A program made the position numbers and the translations under genes. Below are positions 36,316-46,276 of a stretch of 64,000 bases of DNA, piece by piece. The notes below the pieces were generated by a model, which made no database searches, was not told the origin of the DNA, and was given only the letters and a program-made list of their open reading frames with translations. Source of the DNA: Alkalicoccus chagannorensis DSM 18086 (GTDB taxonomy: Bacteria > Bacillota > Bacilli > Bacillales > Salisediminibacteriaceae); assembly GCF_000429725.1 (NCBI RefSeq), contig NZ_KE386945.1, forward strand, positions 65,959 to 129,958. The letters run 5' to 3'. Within the stretch, counting starts at the first letter, position 1. Every line of letters begins with the position of its first letter.

Positions 36316-36329
36316 TGCAAACGCTTTCC
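36316..36329. promoter_or_regulatory. cre-like site, amylase gene
   Basis: TGCAAACGCTTTCC, close to the cre consensus and paralleled by TGCAAGCGCTTTCC at 43498-43511. Confidence 0.6.
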
Positions 36330-36535
36330 TTGTCGTAAATATAAAGGAAAACACGCTGAATAGCAACGAATATTGAGCAGTCATCTTAAAAATAGGTCAT
36401 CAGACAAACATTGTGCGATGTTTGCACAACTGTTGTCACACAAGAAAAGGCCTGCCTCTTTGAGAGGACAAGGGTTTGCATTGGATATAAACTTTTTGTA
36501 TAAGGTTACATAGTGATATCTAATAAATGTAAAGA

Positions 36536-36572
36536 AGCGACCTACAGCTTCACCAGCATTTCGTAGGCCGCT
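36536..36572 (-). terminator. Probable terminator of the amylopullulanase gene
   Basis: Ten-base arms AGCGACCTAC/GTAGGCCGCT with one mismatch, then TTCTTTAC on the minus strand, about 30 bases after the stop. Confidence 0.6.
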
Positions 36573-36602
36573 CCCTTCATTAACTCAAAGAATATTGTTT
36601 AG

Positions 36603-39600
36603 TTAGAACAGTAGATTATACATAATTTGAGCACTTTCGGCACGATTTGCCTCTGCCTGCGGAGCGAATCGATCATCGCCACGTCCTTGAATCAGGCCAA
36701 ATTCCTGGGCGGCATTGACGTAATCAACCGCCCATCCGCTCACTTCCTCCGTGTCTTCAAAGGAACCAGCTTCGTGAACATTCATTTCTCCATGGAGTTC
36801 ATGGTGGGCCCGTACAATCATAGCAGCCATTTGTTCGCGACTAATCTGCTTGTCAGGTTCAAAGAGACTTGCACTCATTCCTTCTACGATGCCTGCTTCA
36901 TATGCTGCAGCTACTTCCTCCGCAAACCAATCATCAGAGTCTATATCTCTAAAAGGAGTGGCTTCATCTGCGTCAAGGTCTGCAGCACGAGTCAGCATCG
37001 CAGCAAATTCAGCACGAGTCACATCTTTTGATGGTTGAAAGCTGCCATTCTCCATTCCTTCAACTACGTGACGAGCACTTAATTTCTTAAGTGTATCATG
37101 TGCCCAATAATCTTCACTGACATCGTTAAACGATTGGTTAAGGCTGAGTACGGTATAGGTGCTGAAATGATGAAGCTCTGTTGAAATACTACCATCTGAA
37201 ATTTCTCCCCCAGCATACTCCCAACCTCCATTTTCATCCACCCGATAGATTCCCAGTAGATCCTCCTCAGCATCTTCGTCTACATCAAATGAAAGTCGAA
37301 TCGGCGTCTCAAAATTATCCACCGACTGATTTCCACTCTGGAGCTGAAAGTTGAAAGAGGGTCCTGCTTGAGCAAAGACAGCTCCTGAAGGAGATTCTAA
37401 CTGCTCTGTATCTTTCGTTTCGCTTTGGTCAAACGATACTTCCATATCTTCATTTCCATTCTGGTCTTGAATTGATTCTAGAAGACTTTGAGGAAGATCA
37501 AGCGAAAAGTCGTCCCCAATGATGTTGACATCTCCAGCGGCTGCAGCTGCCTGAAGAGGAAGAGAGACCGTTCGATCGCTTTGACCAACTTCGACTTCTA
37601 CCCTTCCATCATTTCCTGCCTGTGGATTTGGAATTCTTACTTGATCGCCAGGTGAACCAGGATCAGTCGGAGGACCTGGTACAGTCGATGGCGGTCCAGT
37701 GCTTCGATCTTCCTCTGCATCCGTCTGAATCACCACGGCTGTCAGCGGATCGATGGTAATCTCTTCTGCTGAAAGGTCAAAGCCGGCAGGATTACTTACA
37801 GCTGTTGTGCCTGCCTCATCTGCATCCGCTACGACAGTGCCGTCTGTCAGATCCTCTTCGAGCGTCATCGTGCGCTCGGTGTCATCTGCGTTGATCAGCA
37901 CGTGGTACGCTTCCTCCTCGTCCGAATCCTCGGCACGGAAACCGATCAGCAGGTCTTCGTCTCCCACTTCCGGTGCATCGATGAAGGAGACACGCTCGTC
38001 AATGTCTTCCATCGTTGCGTGGCGGAAGGCATCGGTAGAGCGGCGCAGTTCAATCATACCGGACGCCATGTCCTGCGTCTGTGCATTAATTGGGTACGCT
38101 TCTTCATCCGTTGCCTTCTCCCAGTCAAACAGGTTGATGGCATCCGTGGAATCATAGGAATCATGGATGAAATACGGGTACTCAAACGGCTCGCCGTTTT
38201 CATCTGTCATGAACGTCGATTTATACGGGATATCTTCTTCGTCTACCGGTTCGCGGTAGTCTTCATGCTTGAATTGTTTCGTGCGTCCGAATTCCTGACC
38301 CGCATGGATAAAGGAAGTCCCTTGTGCGGTCAGCGTCATCAAGTTCCCCAGACGGATACGCTGGTGAATCTCTTCCTGATGGTCTTTCGGATCTTTTTGA
38401 ATCGACTGTGCAATGACGTCGTGCAGCGTCAGGTTGTCGTGCGCTGCGACATAAGGGACGACATCGCCCGGGTTCGTCGCGGTGAAGTTGTGCGGATTCG
38501 CCGTCAGGTTGTCGTAGATACGTTCAATGGAACGATCGCCGCCAGTAAGGAAACGCGGTTCGCCTTCACTGCCAAAGCCGGATTTCAGCTCGTTACGGAA
38601 GTCGTCCGAGAAAGAACCGACACTTTCGGTATCCTGCATCCAGCTCTGGTCTGCGGGCTGGATATCCTGATCATTTTCATCGCCGACAAACGTTTCCCAT
38701 CCTTCGCCGATCATAACGATGTTCGGGTTCACTTCTTTCGCCTGATCATAAGCCATCTGGATGCTTTCCGCATCATGATCACCCATCATATCAAAGCGGA
38801 ATCCATCCACCTTGAACTCTTCCACCCAGTACATGATGGAGTCGACGAGAATTCGTCGGGACATCTCATGCGTCGTACCGAGACGTCCACCGCCGAAGCT
38901 GATGCGGGACGTGCCGTCGGCATCCATGAAGTGGTAGTAGTTCGGCTCGAGATCTTCGAAGATGTGCTCACGGGCCGTGTGGTTGTAAACCACGTCGAGA
39001 ATAACACCCATGTCACGGTCGTGGATCTCCTCGATCAGCATCTTGAACTCCTCAATCCGCTTCTCTGCATCTTCCGGGTCTTCGGAATACATGCCCGTCA
39101 GCGAGAAATAGCTGTGCGGATCGTAGCCCCAGTTGTAGTTCGTGTCCGTGGAATCGTAATCCAGCATGCGCTGATCTGCTTCGTACTCATTCGAGAAGAA
39201 GTAGCTCATGACCGGCAGCAGCTGAATGTGCGTCACGCCGAGGTCTTCCACATAGTCCAGGCGCTCTTTGAACGCGTTGAACGTACCAAATTCGCTGTCG
39301 AGCTCGTCGTCAATCGACGGATCGGACGTGAAGTCACGGACGTGCAGCTCGTAAATAATCGCATCTTCTCGTTTTTCAAAGCCGTCGATGTCCGCGAAGT
39401 CCAGCTCCGGTCCGATTTCAGCCGGATCGACAATCGCTGCTTTCCCTACATGCTCGTCGCTGTTGACGCTGTCCCATGCTGCCATGGACGGTGCGTACGG
39501 ATCGAGTGCTTCGACCGTTTCGCCGTCGCGCTCAATCATGTAGTGGTAGTAATAGCCGCGCAGGTCGTCCACGTCGGTGTTCTCCTCATCGAGCGTCACT

Positions 39601-42600
39601 TCCCATACGCCGCGGTCCTGGCGCTCCATGTCCACATCGGTGATCACGCTGTCCTGATCGTCTTGATCGTAGAGACGAACGTCCACGTTGTCTGCGCTCG
39701 GCGACCATACTTTCAGCGTCGCAGCGCCGTCTTCGTTTACCTCTGCACCGAGGTCCCCGTCGTAGCTGTAAAGCTCGTCCTTCAGACGCCAGCCGACGAT
39801 CGCTTCGGCTGTCCGCTCCATAAAGCTCACGTCAAACGGCGCGTTGGAGAGATCAAAGTCGCCGTGCACAAGCACCGTTGTTTCATCCTCAATCGTCACG
39901 CTGTCAAACGCGACGGCTTCCCCATCTGCTTCCACAGACAGTTCTTCCATCAGAGCTTCTTCGCTCAGTCCGGAGGTGTCCGAGAATTCGAGACGCAGCT
40001 CATCTTCTCCAGAAACTTCTGCGGACTGCAGACCAGCCATCGTGACGTAGTAAGGGTTGTTGTACGCCGTATCATCGCCTTCCTGGACGAAAATCTGATT
40101 ACCGGCATCCACTTGGAAGGCCATATCGTCCGTCTGATCGCCGGTTTCCGGATTCAGGAACAAGAAGCCGAGCTGTTCTGCTGCTTCTGCCAGTTCGACA
40201 TCGACATAAGCACCGAAGTCGTTCGTGCCGTCAAAGGCTTTCGCATCATCCGGCCATTCGTCGGATGGGTTGGCGACATCGTCAAAGAGCCACGTCGCCC
40301 AGTTCTCTTCCGCGCCTTCGCGGTCGTAGTGGATGCGTACTTCGTTATCAGCCAGATCCGCCGGCGGCGTCAGATCATAAGAGCCGTCTTCATACAGCCA
40401 GATCTGGTTCATGTCGTCAGAAATAAGGTCGACTGCCACGTCACCGGTAATGTTATCGCCGCCGGTGTTATTCACGAGAAGATCCAGGCGGTCGGCTCCT
40501 TCTTCCAGTTCAATGTCGTAGTAAGGACCGAAATCCGTGGTGTTCCCCTCTTCAAAACGGGCTTCACCCGGCCAGCTGTATCGCTCTTCAACCGGCTCTG
40601 CAGCCCCGTCCCAGTACCATAGGCCGAGCGCATCGACATTGCGGTCGCCTGCGTCAAAGTGAACGCGCAGGTGATTATCCGGGATATCGGATTCGTCTGC
40701 AGGGGTCTCCGGCTCTTCCGGAGCTTCGACATCCTCCCCGGCTCCTTCAATCACACCGTTTTCCGTCGTCAAAAGCGCGGTTCCGCCATCTGCTGCAGCT
40801 GGAATCGTCACCTCCACCGTGCCGTCCGCTGCTTCGTACGTGCTGCCACTGTAGGCATCAATGACAACCGTGTCGTCACTGGATACATCGAGAACAGCGG
40901 TCTGCTCCTCATCCGACGTGTTTAATCCGGTGTAGACCGCTTCTCCGTCATAAGCACGGGAGAAGACCATGTAGCCATCTTCATCCGAACCTGCTACCTG
41001 ATTGCGGTCGCCGCGGGACAGCACTTCATTGTGTTCGCCGCGGAAATCGAGCAGTTTCGTGTAGTGTTCGTGGATGTGGTTGCCTTCCACGTCGTCCCAA
41101 GCCAGGTCATAGCGGTTGTCGTACTGCGGCCAGTTGTCATCCCCGGACTGCCCGAGTTCTTCCCCGTAGTAGACGACCGGCTGGCCTTTCGCCGTCATCT
41201 GCAGCGCAGCGCCGACGAGCAGCGCTTCTTCGCCGTGGTTGTACTTGAAGCCGGCTTCGTCATGGCTTCCGAGGAACTGTCCGAGCGTTGCTGCACTCGT
41301 CAGACCGTCGTTACGCTCAACGAGGTCCTCATGTGCCGCTTCCATGTCCCCGCGTGCAAACTGCGCAGCCGTATCTTTGAACTGGAAATCCAGCAGGGAA
41401 TCCATTGTCCCCGTGTTCAAGTAGCCGTCATCGTTATCCTGGCCGGCTCCCCACGATTCACCGATCATCTTGAAGGCCGGGTCTTCTCGTGTCAGCTCAT
41501 TTTTAAAGTGCTGCCATGTCGCATCCTCCACGTGCTTCACCGTATCCACACGGTAGGAAGCGATCGCATTGCCGTTTTCCGTTGTAGAGCGGTCGAGCCA
41601 GGACGTCTGCCAGTCGACGATCTGTTCACGGACGTCGGTACGTTCCGTTTCAAAGTCCGGCAGGTCCGCCAGTTCCATCGTCAAGTCGTCAGATCCTGGA
41701 TCGTCCCGGATCATGTCATTAAATCGCTCGATGACTTCTTCATCCGGATATCCCGGTGGTGCTTCCTCTTCCGGAAGCGCATCTTCTTCTTTCACCCCGT
41801 AGCCGGGATGGTTCAGAACAACATCCACCATGATGTCGATGTCGCGATCTGCCGCAGCATCAATCATCGTATGGAATTCATCCAGCGTGCCGAGGTGCGG
41901 GTTGAGCGTTTCAAAGTCGCTGGCCCAGTACCCGTGGTAACCAAAATAAGCGCCTCCGTCCGGGTCATCAAACCCGACATCATGTCCGACGTTCTCGACA
42001 ATCGGAGACACCCAGATCGTGTTGATGCCGAGGTCCTCGAGATAATCGAGGTTCTCCGTCACGCCGGCAAAGTCGCCGCCCTGGTAAGCGCCGCGCGGGT
42101 TGTCTTCCGCGGCTTCTTCGTAGTTCAAGTCGTACGGATCATTGTTTTCCGGGTTCCCATCATAGAAACGGTCCGTCAGCATGAAATACACCATCGACTC
42201 GTCCCAGTCAAAGTCGCCGTCTTCTTTCACCCGCTCGGTGATCTCCACATCGACCCCGGTCGTGTACGTACCGCCGTTGTCATCAATCACGGTGACCGGC
42301 AGGGTATGTGTACCAAGTTCGGTGTCATGGACCGCAGAAAGCGTCACCGCGCCGACATCCGGATCGACGGACATCGCTTCCTCGCCGCCGAGCGCCGTTG
42401 CATCGACTTCGATGCCGCGGATGCCGACGTCGCTGTTGTTTTCAATATTCACATCCAGCACCGCGTGCTCGTTGTAGTTAAAGGCACGGTTTACGTCAGC
42501 CGTCACGCTGATATCTTCTTCACCATCGGAGCGCTCCGGCTCTTCTTCCGGTGCATCCGTTGACACGTGGTATGGATTCGTGAAGGCTTCTCCTTCGCCT

Positions 42601-43328
42601 TCCTTGAGGAAGATCTGATCGTGATTGTCAAAATCGCCGAAGTCCATGTCATCAGACTGATCGCCGGTTTCCTGATCAACCAGCAGGAAGCCGATGCCGG
42701 AAGCATCCGGAGCAAGATCCAGATCGATATACGGCCCGTATGTACCGGTCTGCTCACTCGTGAAATCATGCGCATCGACCGGCCACTCGTCCGGCTCTTC
42801 CGCAACGTCCCCCCATGTCCAGAGGCCCCACGGTTCCGGCGCATCTTCCGGCTCAAAATGCACGCGCAGCGTATCGTCCGGCAAATCGACCGGCTCATAG
42901 GCTTTGACCTGTTCTTCTTCGGTAATCCAGACTTCGTCCATGTCTTCCGATAGAATATCAATATCGACGTCTTCTTCCGTTACGTTGTCCCCGTCCCGGT
43001 TGTTAACGACGAGGCTGAGCATGGAAGCCTCTTCTGCCAGTTCAATATCGACGTAGCCGCCAAAATCGGTCGTGCCGTGGTCCGCAAACCACTTGCCGTC
43101 CGGCCAGTCGGAAACTTCATCCGACGGATTGGCCGCATCTCCCCAGAACCAGACGCCAAGGTCGTCAAAATCCGCTTCGCTGTTCTCATAGTGGACGCGC
43201 AGCGTCTGTGTATCCTCATTGTCGTTGTGCTCGTCTGCTGAAACCGCCGGGCCGAACGTCGTAAACACGCTCATCCCCATCACGCCGGTCATAAACAGTG
43301 CCAGCCGCTTACTTCTTCTTCGATGCAA
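36603..43328 (-). CDS. Giant SLH-anchored amylopullulanase with two GH13 domains
   Basis: About 2241 residues. Residues 1-860 repeat the neighbouring amylase: signal, two PUD/CBM41-like modules, Ig-like module, GH13 amylase with Asp near 594 and intact MIGESWG and GSHD. Two more PUD modules (about 880-1090) lead to a type I pullulanase: CBM48-like region, YNWGYDPHSYFS, DVVYNHT, nucleophile Asp near 1512 (DGFRFDMMGDHD), Glu near 1541 (IGEGWE), AAHDN near 1630. A Pro/Gly linker, a beta-rich module (about 1880-2040) and three SLH motifs end the protein. It should cut both alpha-1,4 and alpha-1,6 links. TTG 43328 has GGGGGAGG six bases upstream and matches the amylase start; ATG 43334 abuts that site. 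Confidence 0.95.
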   Translation of the reverse strand: MHRRRSKRLALFMTGVMGMSVFTTFGPAVSADEHNDNEDTQTLRVHYENSEADFDDLGVWFWGDAANPSDEVSDWPDGKWFADHGTTDFGGYVDIELAEEASMLSLVVNNRDGDNVTEEDVDIDILSEDMDEVWITEEEQVKAYEPVDLPDDTLRVHFEPEDAPEPWGLWTWGDVAEEPDEWPVDAHDFTSEQTGTYGPYIDLDLAPDASGIGFLLVDQETGDQSDDMDFGDFDNHDQIFLKEGEGEAFTNPYHVSTDAPEEEPERSDGEEDISVTADVNRAFNYNEHAVLDVNIENNSDVGIRGIEVDATALGGEEAMSVDPDVGAVTLSAVHDTELGTHTLPVTVIDDNGGTYTTGVDVEITERVKEDGDFDWDESMVYFMLTDRFYDGNPENNDPYDLNYEEAAEDNPRGAYQGGDFAGVTENLDYLEDLGINTIWVSPIVENVGHDVGFDDPDGGAYFGYHGYWASDFETLNPHLGTLDEFHTMIDAAADRDIDIMVDVVLNHPGYGVKEEDALPEEEAPPGYPDEEVIERFNDMIRDDPGSDDLTMELADLPDFETERTDVREQIVDWQTSWLDRSTTENGNAIASYRVDTVKHVEDATWQHFKNELTREDPAFKMIGESWGAGQDNDDGYLNTGTMDSLLDFQFKDTAAQFARGDMEAAHEDLVERNDGLTSAATLGQFLGSHDEAGFKYNHGEEALLVGAALQMTAKGQPVVYYGEELGQSGDDNWPQYDNRYDLAWDDVEGNHIHEHYTKLLDFRGEHNEVLSRGDRNQVAGSDEDGYMVFSRAYDGEAVYTGLNTSDEEQTAVLDVSSDDTVVIDAYSGSTYEAADGTVEVTIPAAADGGTALLTTENGVIEGAGEDVEAPEEPETPADESDIPDNHLRVHFDAGDRNVDALGLWYWDGAAEPVEERYSWPGEARFEEGNTTDFGPYYDIELEEGADRLDLLVNNTGGDNITGDVAVDLISDDMNQIWLYEDGSYDLTPPADLADNEVRIHYDREGAEENWATWLFDDVANPSDEWPDDAKAFDGTNDFGAYVDVELAEAAEQLGFLFLNPETGDQTDDMAFQVDAGNQIFVQEGDDTAYNNPYYVTMAGLQSAEVSGEDELRLEFSDTSGLSEEALMEELSVEADGEAVAFDSVTIEDETTVLVHGDFDLSNAPFDVSFMERTAEAIVGWRLKDELYSYDGDLGAEVNEDGAATLKVWSPSADNVDVRLYDQDDQDSVITDVDMERQDRGVWEVTLDEENTDVDDLRGYYYHYMIERDGETVEALDPYAPSMAAWDSVNSDEHVGKAAIVDPAEIGPELDFADIDGFEKREDAIIYELHVRDFTSDPSIDDELDSEFGTFNAFKERLDYVEDLGVTHIQLLPVMSYFFSNEYEADQRMLDYDSTDTNYNWGYDPHSYFSLTGMYSEDPEDAEKRIEEFKMLIEEIHDRDMGVILDVVYNHTAREHIFEDLEPNYYHFMDADGTSRISFGGGRLGTTHEMSRRILVDSIMYWVEEFKVDGFRFDMMGDHDAESIQMAYDQAKEVNPNIVMIGEGWETFVGDENDQDIQPADQSWMQDTESVGSFSDDFRNELKSGFGSEGEPRFLTGGDRSIERIYDNLTANPHNFTATNPGDVVPYVAAHDNLTLHDVIAQSIQKDPKDHQEEIHQRIRLGNLMTLTAQGTSFIHAGQEFGRTKQFKHEDYREPVDEEDIPYKSTFMTDENGEPFEYPYFIHDSYDSTDAINLFDWEKATDEEAYPINAQTQDMASGMIELRRSTDAFRHATMEDIDERVSFIDAPEVGDEDLLIGFRAEDSDEEEAYHVLINADDTERTMTLEEDLTDGTVVADADEAGTTAVSNPAGFDLSAEEITIDPLTAVVIQTDAEEDRSTGPPSTVPGPPTDPGSPGDQVRIPNPQAGNDGRVEVEVGQSDRTVSLPLQAAAAAGDVNIIGDDFSLDLPQSLLESIQDQNGNEDMEVSFDQSETKDTEQLESPSGAVFAQAGPSFNFQLQSGNQSVDNFETPIRLSFDVDEDAEEDLLGIYRVDENGGWEYAGGEISDGSISTELHHFSTYTVLSLNQSFNDVSEDYWAHDTLKKLSARHVVEGMENGSFQPSKDVTRAEFAAMLTRAADLDADEATPFRDIDSDDWFAEEVAAAYEAGIVEGMSASLFEPDKQISREQMAAMIVRAHHELHGEMNVHEAGSFEDTEEVSGWAVDYVNAAQEFGLIQGRGDDRFAPQAEANRAESAQIMYNLLF

Positions 43329-43433
43329 GTGCATCCTCCCCCTTTAATGTAAGTAATGGATGGTGCCGATCCTGTGCCACCTTCTGCCCCCTTTCTGCTT
43401 TCCTACGAATACCGTGCAAACTTGCGCAATTAG

Positions 43434-43447
43434 TGGAAACGTTTGCA
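43434..43447. promoter_or_regulatory. LacI/CcpA-type operator-like site, amylopullulanase gene
   Basis: TGGAAACGTTTGCA, near-palindromic about a central CG. Confidence 0.6.
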
Positions 43448-43497
43448 CAGAAGCTGTGAGAAAGAAAGCGCCAGTCTTTATTTTGACGAAGAACATT

Positions 43498-43511
43498 TGC
43501 AAGCGCTTTCC
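43498..43511. promoter_or_regulatory. cre-like site, amylopullulanase gene
   Basis: TGCAAGCGCTTTCC, a close match to the CcpA cre consensus. Confidence 0.6.
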
Positions 43512-43660
43512 TTGCCGTTACTTTAAGTCAAAACACGAACAATAGCAATAAATTCTAATAAATTATCTGAAAATAGGTCATAAGAACAGAACGTATGCGA
43601 AGTTTGCACAACGGTAGTCACACAAGAAAAGACCCACACCTATGAGAAGACAAGGATTTG

Positions 43661-44083
43661 CACAATATCCGCCTCTGCCGACAGCAACACAGTCGACTCG
43701 TGAAGGCTGCTTCTGATTGTCTCCAAGTCAAAAGAGAATTCAGGTCCTCGTCAACGCCATTTGTCAGAAGGCAGATGATCGGGAATGTGTCGTCAAGCTT
43801 CAAGGCAGCAGCCTGGAGGATGCAAGAACATCGCTTTTATGGGGGTTGTTCTCATAACTGCTTCTCTTTTCCTAATCAGTAACAAACTCTTAATATGAAT
43901 AACGACGTTCCACCCATGGATGCAGCGATGCGGGTGCGGTATAGTTAGCATGCTGCATAAGAGAGTAGACGCAGCTTCCGCTGTGACAACAAACCAATAC
44001 ACTCATCCAAAACCATACCAGGACATCTCCTTTCTTCTCTCTGCGGCAATAAGAAAGATACATACATTAGGAGGAAAAAACCG
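43661..44083. other. Intergenic region
   Basis: About 420 bases upstream of the SLH-CAP gene. The promoter of that gene should lie here, but no convincing -35/-10 or repeat was seen. Confidence 0.35.
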
Positions 44084-45556
44084 TTGTATATCATGGGGAA
44101 AGCAGGAAAGACACTGGCGGCAGCAACCGCAGCAGCTGTTCTTTTTCTGCCTGAAAGTGGTGTGAAAGCTCAAAGTTTTTCAGATGTGTCGGAGAATGCA
44201 TATTATCATCAGCCGGTAACGGAGCTTGTGGGACAAGGCATTATCGGAGGATACGACGACAACACCTTCCGGCCCGGTGTATCGCTGCAGCGGAAGCATG
44301 CCGCTGCGCTTCTTACGCGTGCACTCGATTTGGACGAAGGGTCTTCCAGCACCTTGGAAGCATTCGACGACGTAGACGGCAGTCATCCTTTTGCTGCCGA
44401 TATTGCATCACTCGCAGATGCAGGCATTATTGAAGGAGATGGGGAGAAATTTCATCCGTCCGCGCCAACAACTCGCGAGCAGATGGCCTCGATTCTTGTG
44501 AGAGCCTTTGACCCGGCATCGACCGGGCGGGAATCAAACAATGCTGCGATTCACCTCAGCAATGTCATGGATGTTCACCAGGAAGACGTCCAGACACTGG
44601 CTGACTTCGGGTTGACAACCGAACTCGACGACTTTCTGCCGAAACAGGAAACGAGCCGTGGCCAGTTTGCCACGTTCCTTCATCGCACGATCGTGTTCCA
44701 AGAGGGCGGAGAAGTACTTGCACCGGAAGATCCTGATACGTGGCGCGTCAACGGCATTGAGATCGGCGATGACCTTGCCGATGTGCAGGACATGTGGGGA
44801 AGCCCGGAAGAAACAGTTACGAGCCACCAAGGGTTCGACTGGCACATCTATCACAATGGTTACCGGCAGGTGCGTATGGCCGGTATCGAAAACGAAGATG
44901 TTGTCGCGCTGTACAGCGGCAATCCAGTGGACATCACGGGGAACACGAAAGCCCAGGCCCGCGACCGCCTCGGCGAACCGGCTTCTTACATCCAGCGTTC
45001 CCGCAACCGGACGAACTTATCCGACGCGGACTGGCGCGATTACTTCGATATTGAGGAAGGGTACGCAGCTGTCTTTTACGACACGCACCAGGGGGACCGG
45101 ATCAACGGGGTTCAGATTACTGCTTCTTCTATTGAAGAGAGGCAGACGAGCATCCGCGGAGATCTGATGCCGGCAGATGAAGAAAAGCTGATGTTCACGC
45201 TTCTCAACGCCACCCGCGTGCAGCAGGGGCTCGACCCGCTCGCCCATCATGAGAGAGCAGCGGACGCCGCCCGCGCGCACAGCCAGGACATGGCCGACCG
45301 CGGATACTTCAATCACCGTTCGCCGGAAGGACTAAATGCCACGGATCGTATGCGGGAAGCCGGTATCAGCTTCCGTTCCCGCGGGGAGAACATTTCCCGC
45401 GGTCATGCAAGCGCGGTGTTCTCGCAGCAATCGCTGTTCAACTCAGACGGCCACCGGCGCGCTATGCTGCACCCCGACTTCGACCTGGTCGGCGTCGGCG
45501 TTGCCAAAGCAGATGACAACCACCCGTACTACACGCAGAAACTATTCGTGCAGTAG
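44084..45556 (+). CDS. S-layer homology protein with CAP-associated and CAP domains
   Basis: 490 residues. Signal peptide (about 1-29, VKAQ). Three SLH motifs (30-90, 92-150 and 155-215), the third diverged. A CAP-associated N-terminal-like domain follows (about 225-355, beginning WRVNGIEIGDDLADVQDMWG), then a CAP/SCP domain (365-490) with NATRVQQGLDPLAHHERAA, FNHRSPEG, SRGENISRGH and DGHRRAMLHPDF. It is extracellular and wall-bound by its SLH part. AGGAGG lies nine bases before TTG 44084; ATG 44093 is an alternative start. It differs from the 30457 protein by the extra middle domain. Confidence 0.9.
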   Translation: MYIMGKAGKTLAAATAAAVLFLPESGVKAQSFSDVSENAYYHQPVTELVGQGIIGGYDDNTFRPGVSLQRKHAAALLTRALDLDEGSSSTLEAFDDVDGSHPFAADIASLADAGIIEGDGEKFHPSAPTTREQMASILVRAFDPASTGRESNNAAIHLSNVMDVHQEDVQTLADFGLTTELDDFLPKQETSRGQFATFLHRTIVFQEGGEVLAPEDPDTWRVNGIEIGDDLADVQDMWGSPEETVTSHQGFDWHIYHNGYRQVRMAGIENEDVVALYSGNPVDITGNTKAQARDRLGEPASYIQRSRNRTNLSDADWRDYFDIEEGYAAVFYDTHQGDRINGVQITASSIEERQTSIRGDLMPADEEKLMFTLLNATRVQQGLDPLAHHERAADAARAHSQDMADRGYFNHRSPEGLNATDRMREAGISFRSRGENISRGHASAVFSQQSLFNSDGHRRAMLHPDFDLVGVGVAKADDNHPYYTQKLFVQ

Positions 45557-45577
45557 CACAACCAAAAAATACTATGG

Positions 45578-45608
45578 CATGGCGTCGGATTAAGCTTCCG
45601 GCGCCATG
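45578..45608 (+). terminator. Terminator of the SLH-CAP gene at 44084
   Basis: Arms CATGGCG-TCGGA and TCCGG-CGCCATG followed by TTTTA, 22 bases after the stop. Confidence 0.7.
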
Positions 45609-45695
45609 TTTTACGTTTCTTCTGTGATGTCCGCATGACGAGGCCAGGCCGGATGGGAGACGCTACGCTTTCTGCCGCGCCAGGCGAACGCTTTC

Positions 45696-45945
45696 CGCGG
45701 CTGTGATCCAAAAGCGGGTCGCTCCGCCGCTAAATGGCGTCGCTTCGTTACGGAAAGCGGGCGGCCCGGCGTCGCCCGCGGGTCGCCCTCCGATTATTTT
45801 GAGCCACTTTGCTCTTTTTGAGCCACTTCGCCGCAGCATTGGGCCGCTTCAGCTCTCATTGGAGACGCTTCGTTTCCCATTTCGAGCCACCTGCTTCCGA
45901 TCCGCCCGCCGACCGATCCACTGATGCACCTCCTTCCTGTCTTTT
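45696..45945 (+). repeat. Repeat family B, copy 3 (truncated head)
   Basis: Begins within the unit (GCGGCTGTGATCCAAAAGCGG) without the leading hairpin, then has the GC-rich block and the TTTTGAGCCACTT units. Head-to-tail with copy 4; about 130 bases of the two are nearly identical. Confidence 0.85.
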
Positions 45946-46195
45946 CCGGCTGGTATCACAGCCGGCGGAAACGAGCTTATTCCTTTTTTCCGCAACTGAT
46001 CCAAAAGCGGGTCGCTCCGCCGCTAAATGGCGTCGCTTCGTTACGGAAAGCGGGCGGCCCGGAAGCGCCCGCGGGTCGCCCTCCGATTATTTTGAGCCAC
46101 TTTGCTCTTTTTGAGCCACCTCGCCGCAGCATTGGGCCGCTTCAGCTCTTGTTCGGGACGCTGCTCCTTTCCATTTGAGCCAGGTTCGCGCGGCA
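45946..46195 (+). repeat. Repeat family B, copy 4
   Basis: Begins with a shortened hairpin (CCGGCTG/CAGCCGG), then the same succession as copy 3. The spacing to copy 3, about 285 bases between equivalent points, equals the period of copies 1 and 2. Confidence 0.85.
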
Positions 46196-46276
46196 TCTTT
46201 TTATTCACAAAAATCATCTCATCTTACTTGCATTATTGTATACTTTTTACAGATGTACTAACGGGAGGAATGCTCT

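Larger units (their letters stand above)
36144..36535 (-). promoter_or_regulatory. Control region of the amylase gene
   Basis: A long AT-rich upstream region that resembles, in order and sequence, the region upstream of the amylopullulanase gene (43329-43660). It contains several LacI/CcpA-type operator-like sites and further shared blocks (AAAATAGGTCAT; TTTGCACAAC; CACACAAGAAAAG). A promoter is expected here, but I cannot fix the -35/-10. Confidence 0.6.
43329..43660 (-). promoter_or_regulatory. Control region of the amylopullulanase gene
   Basis: Homologous to 36144-36480. It carries operator-like sites at 43434-43447 and 43498-43511 and the same flanking blocks (GTGAGAAAGAAAGCG, AAAATAGGTCAT, TTTGCACAAC, CACACAAGAAAAG), consistent with duplication of gene plus promoter and shared control. 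Confidence 0.65.
45557..46276. other. Gene-free region with tandem family B repeats
   Basis: Holds a terminator, two tandem family B units and, at 46200-46260, the AT-rich promoter area of the ion channel gene (TATACT about 30 bases before its start). Confidence 0.6.

Noticed and set aside
37902..40622. 906-codon plus-strand frame inside the amylopullulanase gene
   Set aside because: Complement of a well-supported acidic protein; rich in Val/Phe/Arg/His as expected from reading Asp/Glu codons backwards.
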